The notes under the pieces were generated by a model that saw only the letters and a list, made by a program, of their open reading frames with translations, searched no databases and was not told the DNA's origin. A stretch of 64,000 nt of DNA from Patiria miniata (Eukaryota > Echinodermata > Asteroidea > Valvatida > Asterinidae): contig NW_024037069.1 in the NCBI RefSeq assembly GCF_015706575.1, positions 35,299,315 to 35,363,314 on the forward strand, written 5' to 3'. Numbering within the stretch: the first letter of the stretch is position 1; each line of letters begins with the position of its first letter. Position numbers and translations under genes: made by a program. Below are positions 33,737-46,700 of this stretch, one piece after another.

Positions 33737-34105
33737 GGCATTCAGGATCATTTTCTTTGATGTGTTTTGTCCGTTTTCAATCGTAACACCACTCAAAATC
33801 CAAAGAAGAATGTTCAAAACACAGTTGAAGTTTCAGCTCTGGGTAGCTATTGCACAACAGTAAAAAAAACATGCACAGCTTTCTGATCGTGAGACACGAT
33901 ATCATCCAAAGCATCTGTATTTAAAAAAAATCAGTCAATTGACTGATGGTTGGAAATCGCCTACATTTCTTGATATCTTCTAAGTGACAGCAAGCCAAAT
34001 GGAATAATTTCACAGGATGTTTAATCCAAGCATCCAAGCAAACTTTTGACAATAATTTGGTAGGTTATTTTTGGCATAAATGCAAATGATCCTATATGCC
34101 TATAA
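33737..34105. mobile_element. GGCATAT-family MITE, reverse orientation
   Basis: Reads TAACACCACTCAAAATCC, AATCAGTCAATTGACTG, GGAATAATTTCACAGG and ends at CCTATATGCC. It lies downstream of the ZGLP1-like gene. Confidence 0.6.
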
Positions 34106-35768
34106 TTCCCATTTCTGCAGAGTGACTTGACACAAACAAGCATCCACATTGATTTGAACGGGTATAATAAAGTGTTCAATGAACATTTTAAAAATTACAG
34201 ATTTGTGTGTAAAATGTAATGAATCTTGTGCATGAATTGATACCTCTAACCGTTCTTATTGTGAATAAGTGGCTTATACTTGTACATAGGAGCACTGTCA
34301 GGCAGTGCTGTTCTTTAACCTTTTCCCTTTTTTGTTTGTAATTATTTTGAATTTGAATTTGAATTATGTCAAAACAATTATTTAATTGTATAATTTATTT
34401 TATATTGATACATATGATTTTTTTTTTTTTAATTATTGATTTTTCTTCGGAAATGTGCAAACGGATTCTGGGTAGTAGTTTAAAATTCTTTTTTATGTTT
34501 TTCGGTGGAAGTAAACCAAAATATTTGAAAAGATTGTTTATACCAAAGGAAGTGTATGCTTTTCAAAGGAATTTTGTTTCTTACAAAGCAACAATTTATT
34601 TATTGAGTTCCTTATGAACGTCTTTCTGGAAACCCCTTTTTTGTGTCTGATTTATGTATTTCGTCGTTGGATATGCTGGTCATGAACTCAAAAGCAATCG
34701 AGAGACATGGATGACTTCATCTCATTAGCATAACTTTTTACGGTGATTTTCTTAAAAAGCTTTTCAAACTTGAGATATATTTCAGAATTTGTATATTTCT
34801 GCATGCTGATGAAGAGAAAAGAATGAACATTTGGTCATTTTGTAATATTTCATGATCTCTAGTTGTTACATAATCAAATTAACATTTGGACAAAAGAGAA
34901 AAAAATGTAAACGTATTGTTAGTATTTGAAAATACTATGCAAAATATAGGATTACATTTATATTTGAGTACTATTCACACAAGAAAGGAAACAAAATGCT
35001 TTTATTTATGAAATATCTCAGTTTTTTATTCCTGCTGTGATACAGAAATATCACATGATTTATTTAACATAAGTTACCGTATATTTTTGAATACCCAAAG
35101 AAAATATTTGTTGGGTAATGAGCAGACTTTTTGGAAATGAATATGTGTATTTATTAAATATTTAACTGCAATTTAATGTTGTCAATAAATATATCATTGC
35201 AATTTATTATGTCTGAGAGGCTACCATGTTTATGCGTATTTCAAACAGGATTTTTTTGGGGTGGCTTCAAACTTGGATTTGCAGGTTTGTACGTAGTCCA
35301 GGTGCTCAGCACATGATTGAGGAAAGAATGTTGCAACCTGACGCCACTTTTCTCTTAATATATCATCTCAATAAAGGTCAGTCATTGCAAAAATGTTGAA
35401 AAGACATGAATCTGAGACTGAGAAACATTTCCAATTTTGTTAGGAAATACTTCGACAATTTTCTTGACTTTCCATAGACTGTGTACACAACTGAAGAGGT
35501 GGCGTCTGGAAACTACATACTTCATTCTTTCCATGATTGTCTTCATTTTGCCGACGCGCATGGCTACGACGACGCACGCGTATACCAGAAACCGGAGACT
35601 TTTTTTTTTGGCCTAAAGGTGTTTTTTTTTACCTTTAAAAAATTATATAGAATAGAAGAAATGCCATTGGTATTTTAAGGGTCGTTTTATGACAAATACG
35701 AACATATGACATAGACCCCTACGTTGCCCTGGGGCCCCCGACGACCCTCAAAACCCTCTGCCAATTAT

Positions 35769-35774
35769 TTTATT
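35769..35774 (-). terminator. Poly(A) signal candidate for DNAJC21
   Basis: TTTATT on the + strand is AATAAA on the minus strand, about 190 bp past the DNAJC21 stop. Confidence 0.5.
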
Positions 35775-35962
35775 AATGTTTTATCCCGCCCACACCCCTA
35801 GTTTCTGTTCACAGTTATGGACAATCAGAATTGTGAAATTCACAATGCTCGTCTACTATAGATGGTTGATCAAAATTTTTTTTATCAAAACACTGAAATG
35901 CTTGTACGTCTGCCATACAACATAAGTTACTAACTGTATTAAGTTTTAAACTACACCAGGTG

Positions 35963-36148
35963 TTATTTTTTCCGTCCTTTCTTCTTGCTTTTAGCACCGC
36001 TTTTTTCACCGCCATCGACTGTCCGATGCATGCTGGGTACATGAAGGGCATGTCCAGATGATTTGATGTGATTGAAGAGCTTGTTTCTTGTTGGAAACTC
36101 ATTCCGACAGACATTGCACACAACAGGATCATCACTCGCTGATTGGAC
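35963..36148 (-). CDS. DNAJC21: DNAJC21 last exon: second C2H2 finger and basic tail
   Basis: Encodes [23 protein letters not shown] and ends in a Lys/Arg tail (KSKKKGRKK). This is the hallmark C-terminal zinc finger of the family. It makes a functional, untruncated gene likely. Confidence 0.94.
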   Translation of the reverse strand, partial: VQSASDDPVVCNVCRNEFPTRNKLFNHIKSSGHALHVPSMHRTVDGGEKSGAKSKKKGRKK

Positions 36149-39100
36149 CTTGGACAAAAAAGCAATAAATTAAAAAAAAGAAAACATTCCTCTAACGTTT
36201 TTGGAAAACTGTTCCTCAACATATGAACTATCGATTGCATTTCAATATTTCTGATGGCTCCTCTTAATTTTATAAGATTGGATTCTCCTTTTAGCTAGTG
36301 GCATACTTGTATAAGAGCACTGTATAAAAAGTGCTGCCTTGAAGAGTGTGCCCTGTGATGTCATGCTGACAGGCAAGCGCATGTTATTTGGCCAACATTA
36401 AACAGTTTTATGTCAACACTTTTACACCATTCATATTTCAAGAGATATACATGCAGTGCAGAAGAGAACTGTTTGCTGAAAGTTGGAATCACATGACCAC
36501 AACATCCAATTTTGTTTACAAATGTCACATGGTCTATAGTACAAGAATATTTCACAAGCTTGCTCGGGCAGGACTCAAACCCTCAACATTCTACTTATAA
36601 ATGAATGCAGACTTTTTTAATTCCATAAAAAAATCTTTCTATTATTTTTAAAAAGCATGTCTTACTTTTGTCTTCTGTTCCTGGTTCGCCGTCTTCTCCC
36701 TTGCAGCTCTCCTTGCCTCCTTAGCTTTCTTCCCTTTTAGCTTCACAGCCGGCTTCTCTGATTCCTCCGCATCCTCCACCGAGCCATTAAGTCTCTCGCA
36801 AGGATCCACTTCCCCTGTCCTGTCATCTTCTCCTGTCTCCTTATCCTCATCCATCCCTTTGTCTTCTTCGTCTGCCTCTTGGCTTCTCTCTGGAGATGTC
36901 ATCTTGAGACGGTCGGCGATATGTGATGGCAAATCTTCCAGAACGTCGTCATGGACTGGTTTGGACCTTTCAGCCGCTTGTTGCTGTTTTCTTTTCTTCT
37001 TCTGCTTCTTAGATAATCTTTAAGAAAAAAATATTGAAAAAAAAAAACCCCTAGATTATAAACTAATTAGGGGACCATAGTTAGAAGACAATACTTAGGT
37101 GATACCATACTCTTCAACGAATTCCACATGTTCTTTTTTGTTACATATTAATCCTAGTAAGTTGTATTAAAGTATGCTCCTCGACAGGAGCATTGTGTGC
37201 ACACTAATACTTGTACATGGGTCCTGATGCTGTCGCAGGTTTATCCATAACAAAAAGGAACACGGTGAAAAACGTTAGAAAGACTTCAACACTTCAGGAC
37301 AGACTTAGATAAGGCCAGAAAATAGTCTTCAAACTTGACACTCGAAATGGGATTATTTTGACAAGGCTTTGGGGGAATGGAACATAAGCATCATTATAAT
37401 TAATATCTCAGAAAAAACATTTGAGCTTTTCCTTGCGAGTTTAGCCTTTGGGTGAAAAAAGAGGGAAAATGAGATATAAACAAAGTTTTTTGGGATAATA
37501 ATAGTGAAAGTAATCGTTCCAACTTACTTATTTTTCTTTGGCTGGTTACTCTCTGGAATCCCATCTCCATCATCGTCATTACTGTCTTGAAGTAAATCTC
37601 CAAGATCTGCATCATCATCTACCTCCTCCTCCTCCTCCTTGGAGCTGTCTTCCTCCTGCCTCCCATCGGCAATCTCCTCTTCCTCCTCGGCCATCTGCTC
37701 CTTGAGGAAAGCCACATTCTCCTTGTGCTTCTTGGAATTCTGATGATTGGCAAATCTGTATAGAAGAAAAACACTAACTAAATGATATGTCTGGAACAAC
37801 AGGCCTGTGCTCCTGCTTTTCTTTGTAAAATCATTTTCTCATTCCCCCGCCCCTAAGAAAATCCAAAATGGGAGACTTTTTTCCAACTTGAAATCTGTAC
37901 AAGTTACTTACGCTTTGTCACTCTTGAATTCCTTATTGCATGCGACACAAAACAAATCGTTTAGAAAATCCTCCTCCTGGTTGTCCTCTTCTGAACCTGT
38001 CCAAAATAGATCAGTTAAAAAAAAAGATGTTTATTTGAATGAAGTGATTGAGGTCTATGAAATTAACAAACGACATCCACAGGTTGAAAGTCACTATAAC
38101 ACAGATCCATGAGTATATCCTGTGCTGCACTCCCGTTACTTGACTACAACACTGGTAAAGTGCCTAGTGAGTAAGGGATGAGTTAGGAATTACTCTTTCC
38201 AGACCCACCTGATGCACTGCTTGCCGAGTCGTCTCCGAATTCCTCCTGTAGAGCTGCCTCCATCTGCCTCAGTTCTGCTTCCATCTCGGCACGGACCTCT
38301 GCTCCTTGCTTGGCATACTCCTGGAATTGCCTGCATCCAATAACAAAGGAGTTGATAACTTCCGGATTATTTAGCATCTTAGAGGCTGATTCATGATTCA
38401 CACAGATGAGAGTTGAAATCAGTGAAATTCACCAAGAGTTGAAATTTTAATGTTGAAATGTTCACGAAGTGTTCACCTGTTACAAATTCACAGTTTTCAC
38501 GAGACATCATAACGTTTTGTTTTCATTCACTTTTGCAGAGTATGAACTGGCTTTAAGTCCCAATGTTTCTTTAGCTAAACCTTGCTTGAAGCTGATGATG
38601 ATGCACGAAAATGTTTCAATAACATTTTCAAAAACACTCAACCATTGCATCAATAGAATTTTGATTTTAGACAAGTGGTAGAAATGTAAGGATAAGACCT
38701 ACTTTTCTCTTTCTATCCTCTCTTGTTTCCTCTTCTCTGCGTCTAGTCTTGCTCGCTCGGCGTTTTTCTCCTCCAAACGTTTCTGTAATGATATGAACAA
38801 ATCTGACACTGTTTGAGGCAGCCATAAAATAGTCTTTATTTTGTAGGCAATCAACTTCAACACACTAGCTGGTGTTCATATATTGTATTACAAAAGCCAT
38901 TTTGGCCCCTTGCTGAAGTGTGAGAGACATGATTAATCCTTCATAAGATGGAATACTTCGTCGGTGAAGGGCAAAACCTAACTTGATGATCAATCCTGCT
39001 ACTTACCCTGTAGGCTTGGACCCTCTTGTCTCTCTTGCGAACAAACGACACCAATGCCTGCAAAAGACAGGAAAAGGCCCTCATGTAAAAAAAAATATCA

Positions 39101-41522
39101 TCACTTTTGTTTCTTCAAAATAACTACATTTACCATAATGTGTAATGAAGTCCTTTAATGCCAAATAAAAATTCAAAAGATTACTTTCACAAGATATTCA
39201 CAGGTTTTGAATCCATCTAAGTGGGAAAATTTCTTCCCATGTATTTTTTTTCAATAATCAAGTATGTGTTATGGAGTGTCTCAAAACTAGGAATGATTCC
39301 TCTACTAGGGTCTTTTTGAATGTTCAAAAGATACTCTTTATGGAAGAGAATGTGTTCTTGAATTGCAGAAACACTGTTCCCTGGTAGAAATTCTGAGCGC
39401 TCACATTTGAAGATGATCCTCTTCATAGACAACTGTGTGTACCAATCCCAAGTTTCGTGTGGATCTTTTCAAGAACTTTTTTACAAGTCTTCTTCCCAAC
39501 ACACTCACCCTGATTTCTTCATTCCATTCTTTCTTCGCTGCATCCCTCAGTTTCTTATTATCCTTCTCCATCAATCGGGCCACCCTTCGGTTTGGCGCAT
39601 CCCTGGTATCATAAGTCTCCTTCCAGACAAATGACCGAGACGTACTGTAGCTCTGCCAGTAAGCATAGAACGGATGCACCACCTCCTCATAAGAACTGTC
39701 CGAGGATCCAAATTGAGGGATCTCAAAATCTTTGTCTTTATCGCCGCTCGCGAATTTCAGATCCTCTTCCGATATTTTGTAGAATGCCTCGGTGTACACT
39801 GTGTAGAAACCCTGAAAATGAAGCCAAAGTTTGGAGAGAAAAAACAGTAATTTCAAAATCCTTGCATAAGTACAAGTTCACGAGTTCAGGTAAAATGATT
39901 AGGAAGTTACACGTATATCCTACAAAGTTCCTTCCTCTTTCCACCCCCATGGGCTGGGTTCGATTCCTGCCCATGTCAATATGTAGATTAGCTTTCAGTC
40001 CCTGCCTGATTCCATGTTTCTTTCCCAGAATATTCTTCTGGTGTTTTTACCTTGCTTGCGAGTTACAGTGCCTGGGGCCCTGTTGAGCAATCTATGGTTT
40101 CAAAATAAATAATAAATATAATAATAATTTTACTTACTAAAGTGGTAACATACAAACCTTGGAATCGTCACCAAAACCAGAGTAAGCTGAAGCTGTGAAA
40201 TACTGCATCAGATTGATGGAGCTACCTTCATAGTCATCCCCATAGCCTGATGAAATGAAGAAAAGTAAACAAAGTCAAAAGATCCTGACTCTGTTAGGGC
40301 TCGTCTCAATTCATATCTGGGACGAGTTCCTCACAAGTTGCAGGTAGAATCATTCACTTTGTCAGGAAGAAGCTCTGCATTTATCCCGAACATGTTCCGG
40401 GGAAATGTTCATTAGCGACTGCTTGACTCATCAATACCGATAACTTCATTGCAGGAAGATTGCAGGGAAGTTGTTCAGAATCCTACAACTTATACCCGAT
40501 ACAATGTCCGCAACTCGTCGGGAAATCATCCTGGATATAACTTGATGGACCTGCCACAGTGTATTATATTATTTAGTAAAGGCTGCAAATTGCTTTCCAA
40601 CAAAAGAGAATTGTTAAAGTGAACATGGCCTGACATTTCCCAGAGTAAAAGATTCCCCAGTTTTTGCCAAACCAAAAAGTAAAACGAGCAACAAGTTGAT
40701 CCAAGAAGATTTTGATTTCAGGCAGGCGAACGGAATGTATTAATATTCAAAACACTAGACTTTTGAGTCATTTTGAACAACTGCAACAGTCGATAACTCA
40801 ATAACTTTCACATTTGGTCGCTCTTAGGTGTTTCAAACATTGAACTTTATTGGAACGTTTAGTTCAGCCCGACAGCAAACGGCAGTCTGCAACAGCGATA
40901 AGTTTGGTACAACACTCTAGCCCTTACCCTTGAGTATTGCTTCCCTGTGCTTGTCATACCAAGCTCTCTCCTGAGGGTCAGCCAGCACATCAAAAGCCTT
41001 CTGGATAACAGCAAACTTCTCTGTGCACTCGGTGATGTTGTCAGGATTCTTGTCTGCATACAGAGTGTCAAGATGCAAAATCATTAATATGTAGATTCTA
41101 AGAATGAAACGTTATTGTCTTGTATCCATCTGCCACAATATTAGGGTATTTATATCACCATTGTAAGTCAATTTACAAGGATGAGGAAAGAATAGTACAT
41201 CATGTTTGGCTATCCAAGTATGGATCTCTCCAAAGTTAGACATAAACCCCACCCACTTCACAATTAGGCAACAATACATGCATATTCAGCATGCCACTTT
41301 GCATATTCCAGCTACTTGTCACGCCCACTCACAGCTATGATTGGTCAAAACACGAAGGGGTGGGATTTAACAGATCAGTCTAGGAGCAGATGATTACCTC
41401 TACCACAACTTACCAGGATGCCATTTCAGAGCCAGTTTCCGGTAGGCTTTCTTCAGTTCAGAATCTCCAGCGTCTCTCTCGACACCAAGCACCTCGTAGT
41501 GACACACCATCTGACCGGCCAT
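35963..41522 (-). CDS. DNAJC21: DNAJC21 J-domain ribosome-biogenesis cochaperone
   Basis: Cytosolic/nucleolar HSP70 cochaperone of the yeast Jjj1 family, which helps release shuttling factors from pre-60S subunits. Eleven exons on the minus strand: 41522-41414, 41053-40928, 40246-40158, 39811-39509, 39057-39007, 38782-38703, 38330-38209, 37996-37912, 37755-37528, 37017-36666, 36148-35963; 1731 nt, 576 residues, all phases consistent. J domain at residues 3-70 with HPD (His35-Pro36-Asp37) formed across the exon 1-2 junction. Then the family-specific middle region ([18 protein letters not shown]), a charged coiled coil, U1-type C2H2 finger 1 (Cys310, 313, His326, 332), acidic and Lys-rich low-complexity stretches (KLSKKQKKK), and C2H2 finger 2 (Cys526, 529, His542, 548). 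Length and order match vertebrate DNAJC21. A minus-strand AATAAA lies at 35774-35769. Confidence 0.96.
39920..40060 (+). mobile_element. tRNA-like SINE in DNAJC21 intron 3
   Basis: B box GGGTTCGATTCC at 39956. The tail CAGTCCCTGCCTGATTCCAT is shared with the copy at 63570. Confidence 0.5.
40928..41522 (-). CDS. DNAJC21: DNAJC21 exons 1-2: J domain
   Basis: Exon 1 (41522-41414) encodes [24 protein letters not shown]; exon 2 (41053-40928) supplies [27 protein letters not shown]. The HPD catalytic tripeptide is split by a phase 1 intron. An acceptor-like TTTCTACAG at about 41573 suggests that the 5'UTR continues in an upstream exon. Confidence 0.95.
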
Positions 41523-43766
41523 GGTGTGCGGAAGGAACAGGATTTATCTCTAGTTGACTCTCTTTATTTCCTGTAGAAAATACAAATATCTTTGTTTCTA
41601 ATATGTCATGAATTTCTTCAAATTTAATAAATAGGAAAAGTACTGTCAACAACTTTCAAGGGATGCGAACGATGGATACTATCAGTTGATCAGTCTGTGC
41701 TAACGTGCTGATTTGTGTAAAGTGTTGGTCGACCGCATAAATATCAGTTGATTGTGAAGAAAGGATTTGAATGATCCACCATTCGTTCAGTGCACAGTTG
41801 GCATTTGGTCCATTTTGCAGGAATGTGTTTGCAATCAACCAATTGTGAAGGCATGGATATCTGCATTTGATCAACCATCTGATCATGCTGTATCATATGC
41901 AGGATCCTGTGCTATGTGCGATCAGCTGATTATGCAAAAACCGTTTCGGCAATCACAACCAACACACAAGCCCATTCTTGCACAAGGAATTATCCCCCAC
42001 GTTTGATGCAGCAGGATCAGCTGATCGCGCAAGTTCTTTGCACTGTTGCAGTACAGCCCCCCGGCCCATCATGTAGCCCCACTAGTGTGGCCGCGATATT
42101 GCTGCGCTGTGGCCACACTAGTGGGGCTACCCATCGTGAAGTTAGATTTACAGATCACATGCAAGGACAGCTTGCACAGAGCGCCTTCACTGTGGTCTGT
42201 GGACAGTTTTCCTTTATTTACATTAAGTGAACATGAAAATTTGAGGTATCTACTCACTCATCACAAAGGAAAAAAGATGTGTCCACAGTGAGGGCGCTCT
42301 TTACAAACTCAATGACAATGCACAGCCACTGCACTGTGAAATGCGACAGTGGTTAAGGCCAAACTTCTGCTTGTCTTATCAGGCCTAAAAGTTATGTAAA
42401 TCTCCGTCGCTTACAGTTACATAGAACCAGAGAAACCAGCAGTAACTAACCTGCAATGTATTCAATCTTGATCTCCAACAACCTATACAAAAATCTGGCG
42501 TGCGAGATCAGTCCAGATGGACATTACTTCTTCGCCGGCTTCGGGAAAACTGATATCAAGATTTCACTAGTCGTCTGCAATGTTTGGTTCCCATTGACCT
42601 CGCATAATAGTCGTATTAGAACTCGCCTCGACTGAGTGGGGTATCAGACTTATTGCGCCACATGTCATTTTCTCTAACCCAGGGATGTAACAATATTCCA
42701 TTATAGTCGCACGATTTGATCTATTTCCGCGGAACGAGGTTAAAGGTCTTTTCAACGTGCGCTTGCAGTGCAGCAGTCGGAATGTAACGTTCTTGTCATT
42801 TTAATGTCTTCTTTACAAGTTAATTTCATAGACAAAATATAATTTATAACAACTTATATATTACATGAATGTTTATAGTATCGCAACAACGAGTTTCAAT
42901 GTTTGATAATGTTGTAAACTACGAGTACGAATAAAAATCGGATATATTTTGGCATACTCGTGTAAAGGACTCAGTGAATCGCGAGTGGTAACAACAGAGG
43001 GCGCTATTTATCAAGTGTGGGCTGAGTGAAATCACTTGTGGCTGTGTAGTGTGTACATGTATTTTAATTTAAAAAATACTGAAATTGCTTATTTGTAAAA
43101 TGTGTACGAAAGAAATAAAGATATGACTTGGATTTTAAAAACATTTCCAATTTTGTCAGAAAATATGACTCCCCCATGACTGCCCTTGAGTCTGGCCACT
43201 AGTACCGAATAAACAGCTGATTTGATGGAATGTTAATTTACTGAACAAAACAATTAATTTGTGGGAAAATGGTCACGAGTCCTTAACCCATTACCCATTA
43301 TCAGTTTTGAATTTTCAAAAAAAGTACAGGATCTAATGTTCTGGGCTTTATTAGGAAGGTCTCGAAAAATGTTTTTTTTTAAAGGCCAGAAAAAAATAGG
43401 TCTGCTTCTGATTACATGGCATTTGAGAATAGGGTACATGTAGGTAGGTAGGTAGGGGAAAAAAGGGGGGGGACAATTTTTGTGTGTAGGATCATATGGA
43501 GGTGTCTGCGTGTATCAAGGTTAAAAGGTTGTAGCTGATGGTTTGGGGTGTTTTTCTCATTTTTCCGTAAAAACAATTAGGGTACGGGCTGTTGGAATGG
43601 GGTAGGTAGGGAAACCGGAAGCTGAACTATTTTGTTGGCCTCCTCTAATTTCAGGGCAATCCAGTCAGTAACCAGTTTGCAGCAGTTTTATTCGATTTTA
43701 ATTTTCTTACAAATCTGATTTACCAGTTGAAGCTAGACCAACCAACCCCTCAGACCCAATCCAGTA
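41523..43766. promoter_or_regulatory. Divergent promoter region of DNAJC21 and eEF1D
   Basis: Both genes are transcribed outward from this 2.2-kb interval. Acceptor-like sites just inside each gene (about 41573 minus, about 43727 plus) imply 5'UTR exons here, possibly near 42446-42560. It contains the perfect inverted repeat at 42073-42130. No TATA box was assigned. Confidence 0.45.
42073..42130. repeat. Perfect 20-bp inverted repeat between DNAJC21 and eEF1D
   Basis: GTAGCCCCACTAGTGTGGCC (42073-42092) and its exact complement (42111-42130), separated by 18 bp. It lies about 550 bp upstream of the DNAJC21 start. It may be a MITE core or a regulatory cruciform. Confidence 0.8.
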
Positions 43767-46700
43767 ATGGCACACCCGATGATGGATGGAATCTGGTTTG
43801 ATAAGTACAAGGCGGATGATGCGGAGAAAGCACACCAGGAGAAGCGAGCCCAAGATCTGGGTGGATTGGTGGTGCAGGTATGTCTTGAGACTAATTTGTT
43901 GATCTAAATTGGAAGCCACTTTGAGGTGGAGCCATGTTCTCATGCACTTACGTTCCATCATGTCCACCGAACAGAAGTACACGATGTGAGCATGGTTCCA
44001 CGTCCAATATGGCTTTGTATAATTATGTAAATTATTAGTTATTCCGGGAGCACAAGTCGAACATACCGTTAATGTAGTAAGCCTGTTCCAAATGCCATGA
44101 GGCTGAAGGCCGAGTGTCATATGAAACACGCACACACTACGGTTTCTATTTTCCACGACATTTCCCTCTGTGGTGGTCCTGTCTTGTTTCAGCCGGTGAC
44201 GGTGATTTTCACAATTCATTGGGATTGGTGGGCACATTCATGTTGCATTCTAAACTTCATCCTATTTTTCTACCATTTTAAAACTAAATGGGAAACTTAC
44301 ATCCTACTGGCATATATTTTGCCAATTAAAAAAAATAGACAAAAAGAAGGAATAGATTGATCCAATGTTGGCGTCATTGAGTACACCTTGCCAGTGCCTC
44401 ACTGCATCTCCAACTGCACATCTCATGTATAATGCAATCATTTCAGACTTATGCAATCACGTGGTTGCCTAATTACACCTGTGATTGGTTGAAAGTTATC
44501 ATTATGGGTGGGGCTATAATGGACCAGTCTTTTGTCATACATACCAATTAAGCTAGTTGGTCCTAGGTTAGAGAAGCTAGGGTATTATGATGGAATTTTG
44601 CTTACCAAATATATTACATTTGTGCTACTTGTCAGTGGCTTACCATAAAAGTAAAAAATAATTTGGTAGTCTGTCGATTGGTTCTAGCGTGGGGCTCACT
44701 TATGCTTTGCTGTTTTGTGCAGTAGTCTCACTTCTTCATTTACTAACATGCTGCAGGGTTTTTAACTTGTGTGTTATCACAGTTTGTGTCCTCTTATAAG
44801 TTTTGTCTTTGTGTTTTCAAGTTTAGCAGAAGTTGGACAGATGAATTTCAATATGTTGGGAGATTGAACAAAGTAATGCTTTAAGAGCTGTTCAAGTTTT
44901 GTGAACCATCTGTCAAAATCAGAAGATATTCCTTTGGTCCTCTAGGACTAGGAGTAACTATTATTTAACTATGAAAATCATGACATATTTAACGTGGTTG
45001 TGCATTTTTTTTGTAATACATGTATGCCATGCATTCACCATTCAAAAACTGCAAATCGTTTTGCAGAAGACCATTTCCATTGGTCCAATTGTGCTTGAGG
45101 TTGCTCCAGAATTGTGCAAATTCATTCTTTATTCTGTGAACATCTAACCATTACTTCACAGCCAAAAGTTGAAATGACGGATTTGCAGTCACTTCACTTC
45201 AATAATTCTGGTTTATTCCCTAATTTTGGTAGAGTGGGTCACATTTGTTTTGCATTTTTACCTCTACTAACTGCATTTGTTGGTATCACAGTCTTCCTAA
45301 TTTTTTTTCCAAGCAAAGCTCAACATTACCCTCAGTGGTTGATTCTCAGAGAATATTTACATACTATTTGGCAAGAATGTTCTTCTTTTGTTTTTAAATT
45401 AGTAAATTACAAAATCCCTTCAGCAAATGAATTAAAAAGTGTGTTTATGTACTTGTATGTGGCAACTAAAAGTATTTCCATCCATACTTGCTAGCACATT
45501 ATAGGATTTGAATTAAAGGTTTGGTGCATTATATGTGTGACAATGCTGAAAATGATTTACCCAAGAACGTGTGCTTTTTCTTTATAAGAATCACGAAGAT
45601 TATCATGCTTTCAAAACATCTTTAAAAATCTTAAATCATTGCCTGCTTAAAAATGAGGAAACCGAATTGTTATGTGATTGATGAGTCGGGTTACCATACC
45701 AGGCACCAGACTAGACACCTGTCAATTACTATGTGCACCTGTCGTTCTCTCTGCACTCCCGATCTATTCTGCAGGCCTCAAGCCCTAGCAGCCAAACAGA
45801 ATCGGCCAACAGCGGCCTTGCTGGCCAGATTGCACGTGCACGACAGAACATTCAAAACACACTGAACGCTGTGAGTAAAACGGCCTGCTTCTCAAACTGT
45901 TTTGACGGACCAGTAGCGTCTCCATCCATGTCAGTGTCAGTCAAATATGATTTTGAAAAACAAATCATAACAATGTACATCCTTCCTCTTTTTTTTAATG
46001 AAACGTTTGAATAAATTCCTTTTTTTTTTAGTAGTCACAGAGGCATGCAAGCATATATAATTCTCTTTTTTGTTTGTTTAGAAAATATGTCTCTGGTTTG
46101 AGATAGTTCATTATATTCTAATCCTTTTTGAAGTTCAAGTGCATGTTGATTTTGTTTGCAACTGTTTGTAATATTTCTGTTTTTGTTTTTGTTTTTGTTC
46201 ATTAAGTCTGTATCTAAGGAAAGATAAGTCTAAATCCATGATTTGTTTGATTTGGGCAGCTGATTTGTGACCAGTGACCTTTCAAACTCTTTTGTTTTTC
46301 CTCCCCTTCTTCACCCTCTGTCCTGAACCAGCACATTTGTTTTCTATCCTAAGAATTCCTGCATGACATCAACACTAACTACCACTGACATGGTTTGGCC
46401 ATACTCCACTAGCCACCTTGCTATACTGTAATCCCTCTAATAATGTCCTTTCCTCATCGATCCCTACTCTCACTGTACCCATTAATGTAACTTATTCTAT
46501 GAATGTTGCTGATGTAGTGCTTGACATTGTTAAAGTAGACGAGACTGTCTCGCAATCTGGAGATGTTGAATATCCAATATATCAGGATCATTTGCTTTTC
46601 ATGCATTTTGTTCGTTTCCAATAATAACACCACTCCAAATCTAAAACAGAATGTACAAAACCTAACCTGTTGAAGTTTCAGCTCAGAGTATATTACACTT

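Larger units (their letters stand above)
33005..35962. other. Spacer between convergent ZGLP1-like and DNAJC21 genes
   Basis: AT-rich, with the poly-C/G duplication, a MITE at 33737, and + strand AATAAA at 34166 and about 35364 as possible ends of the ZGLP1-like transcript. Confidence 0.5.

Noticed and set aside
35815..36240. 141-codon minus-strand frame
   Set aside because: A different frame over the last DNAJC21 exon; the zinc-finger frame at 36148-35963 is correct.
39592..40086. 164-codon + strand open frame
   Set aside because: Antisense of DNAJC21 exon 4 running into a SINE; the minus-strand frame is clearly the real gene.
43707..44237. 176-codon minus-strand open frame over eEF1D exon 1
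   Set aside because: It is the antisense shadow of exon 1 plus intron sequence; no homology.
45114..45494. 126-codon open frame in eEF1D intron 1
   Set aside because: It starts on GTG, has AT-rich composition, no recognised domain, and lies within an intron without matching splice phases.
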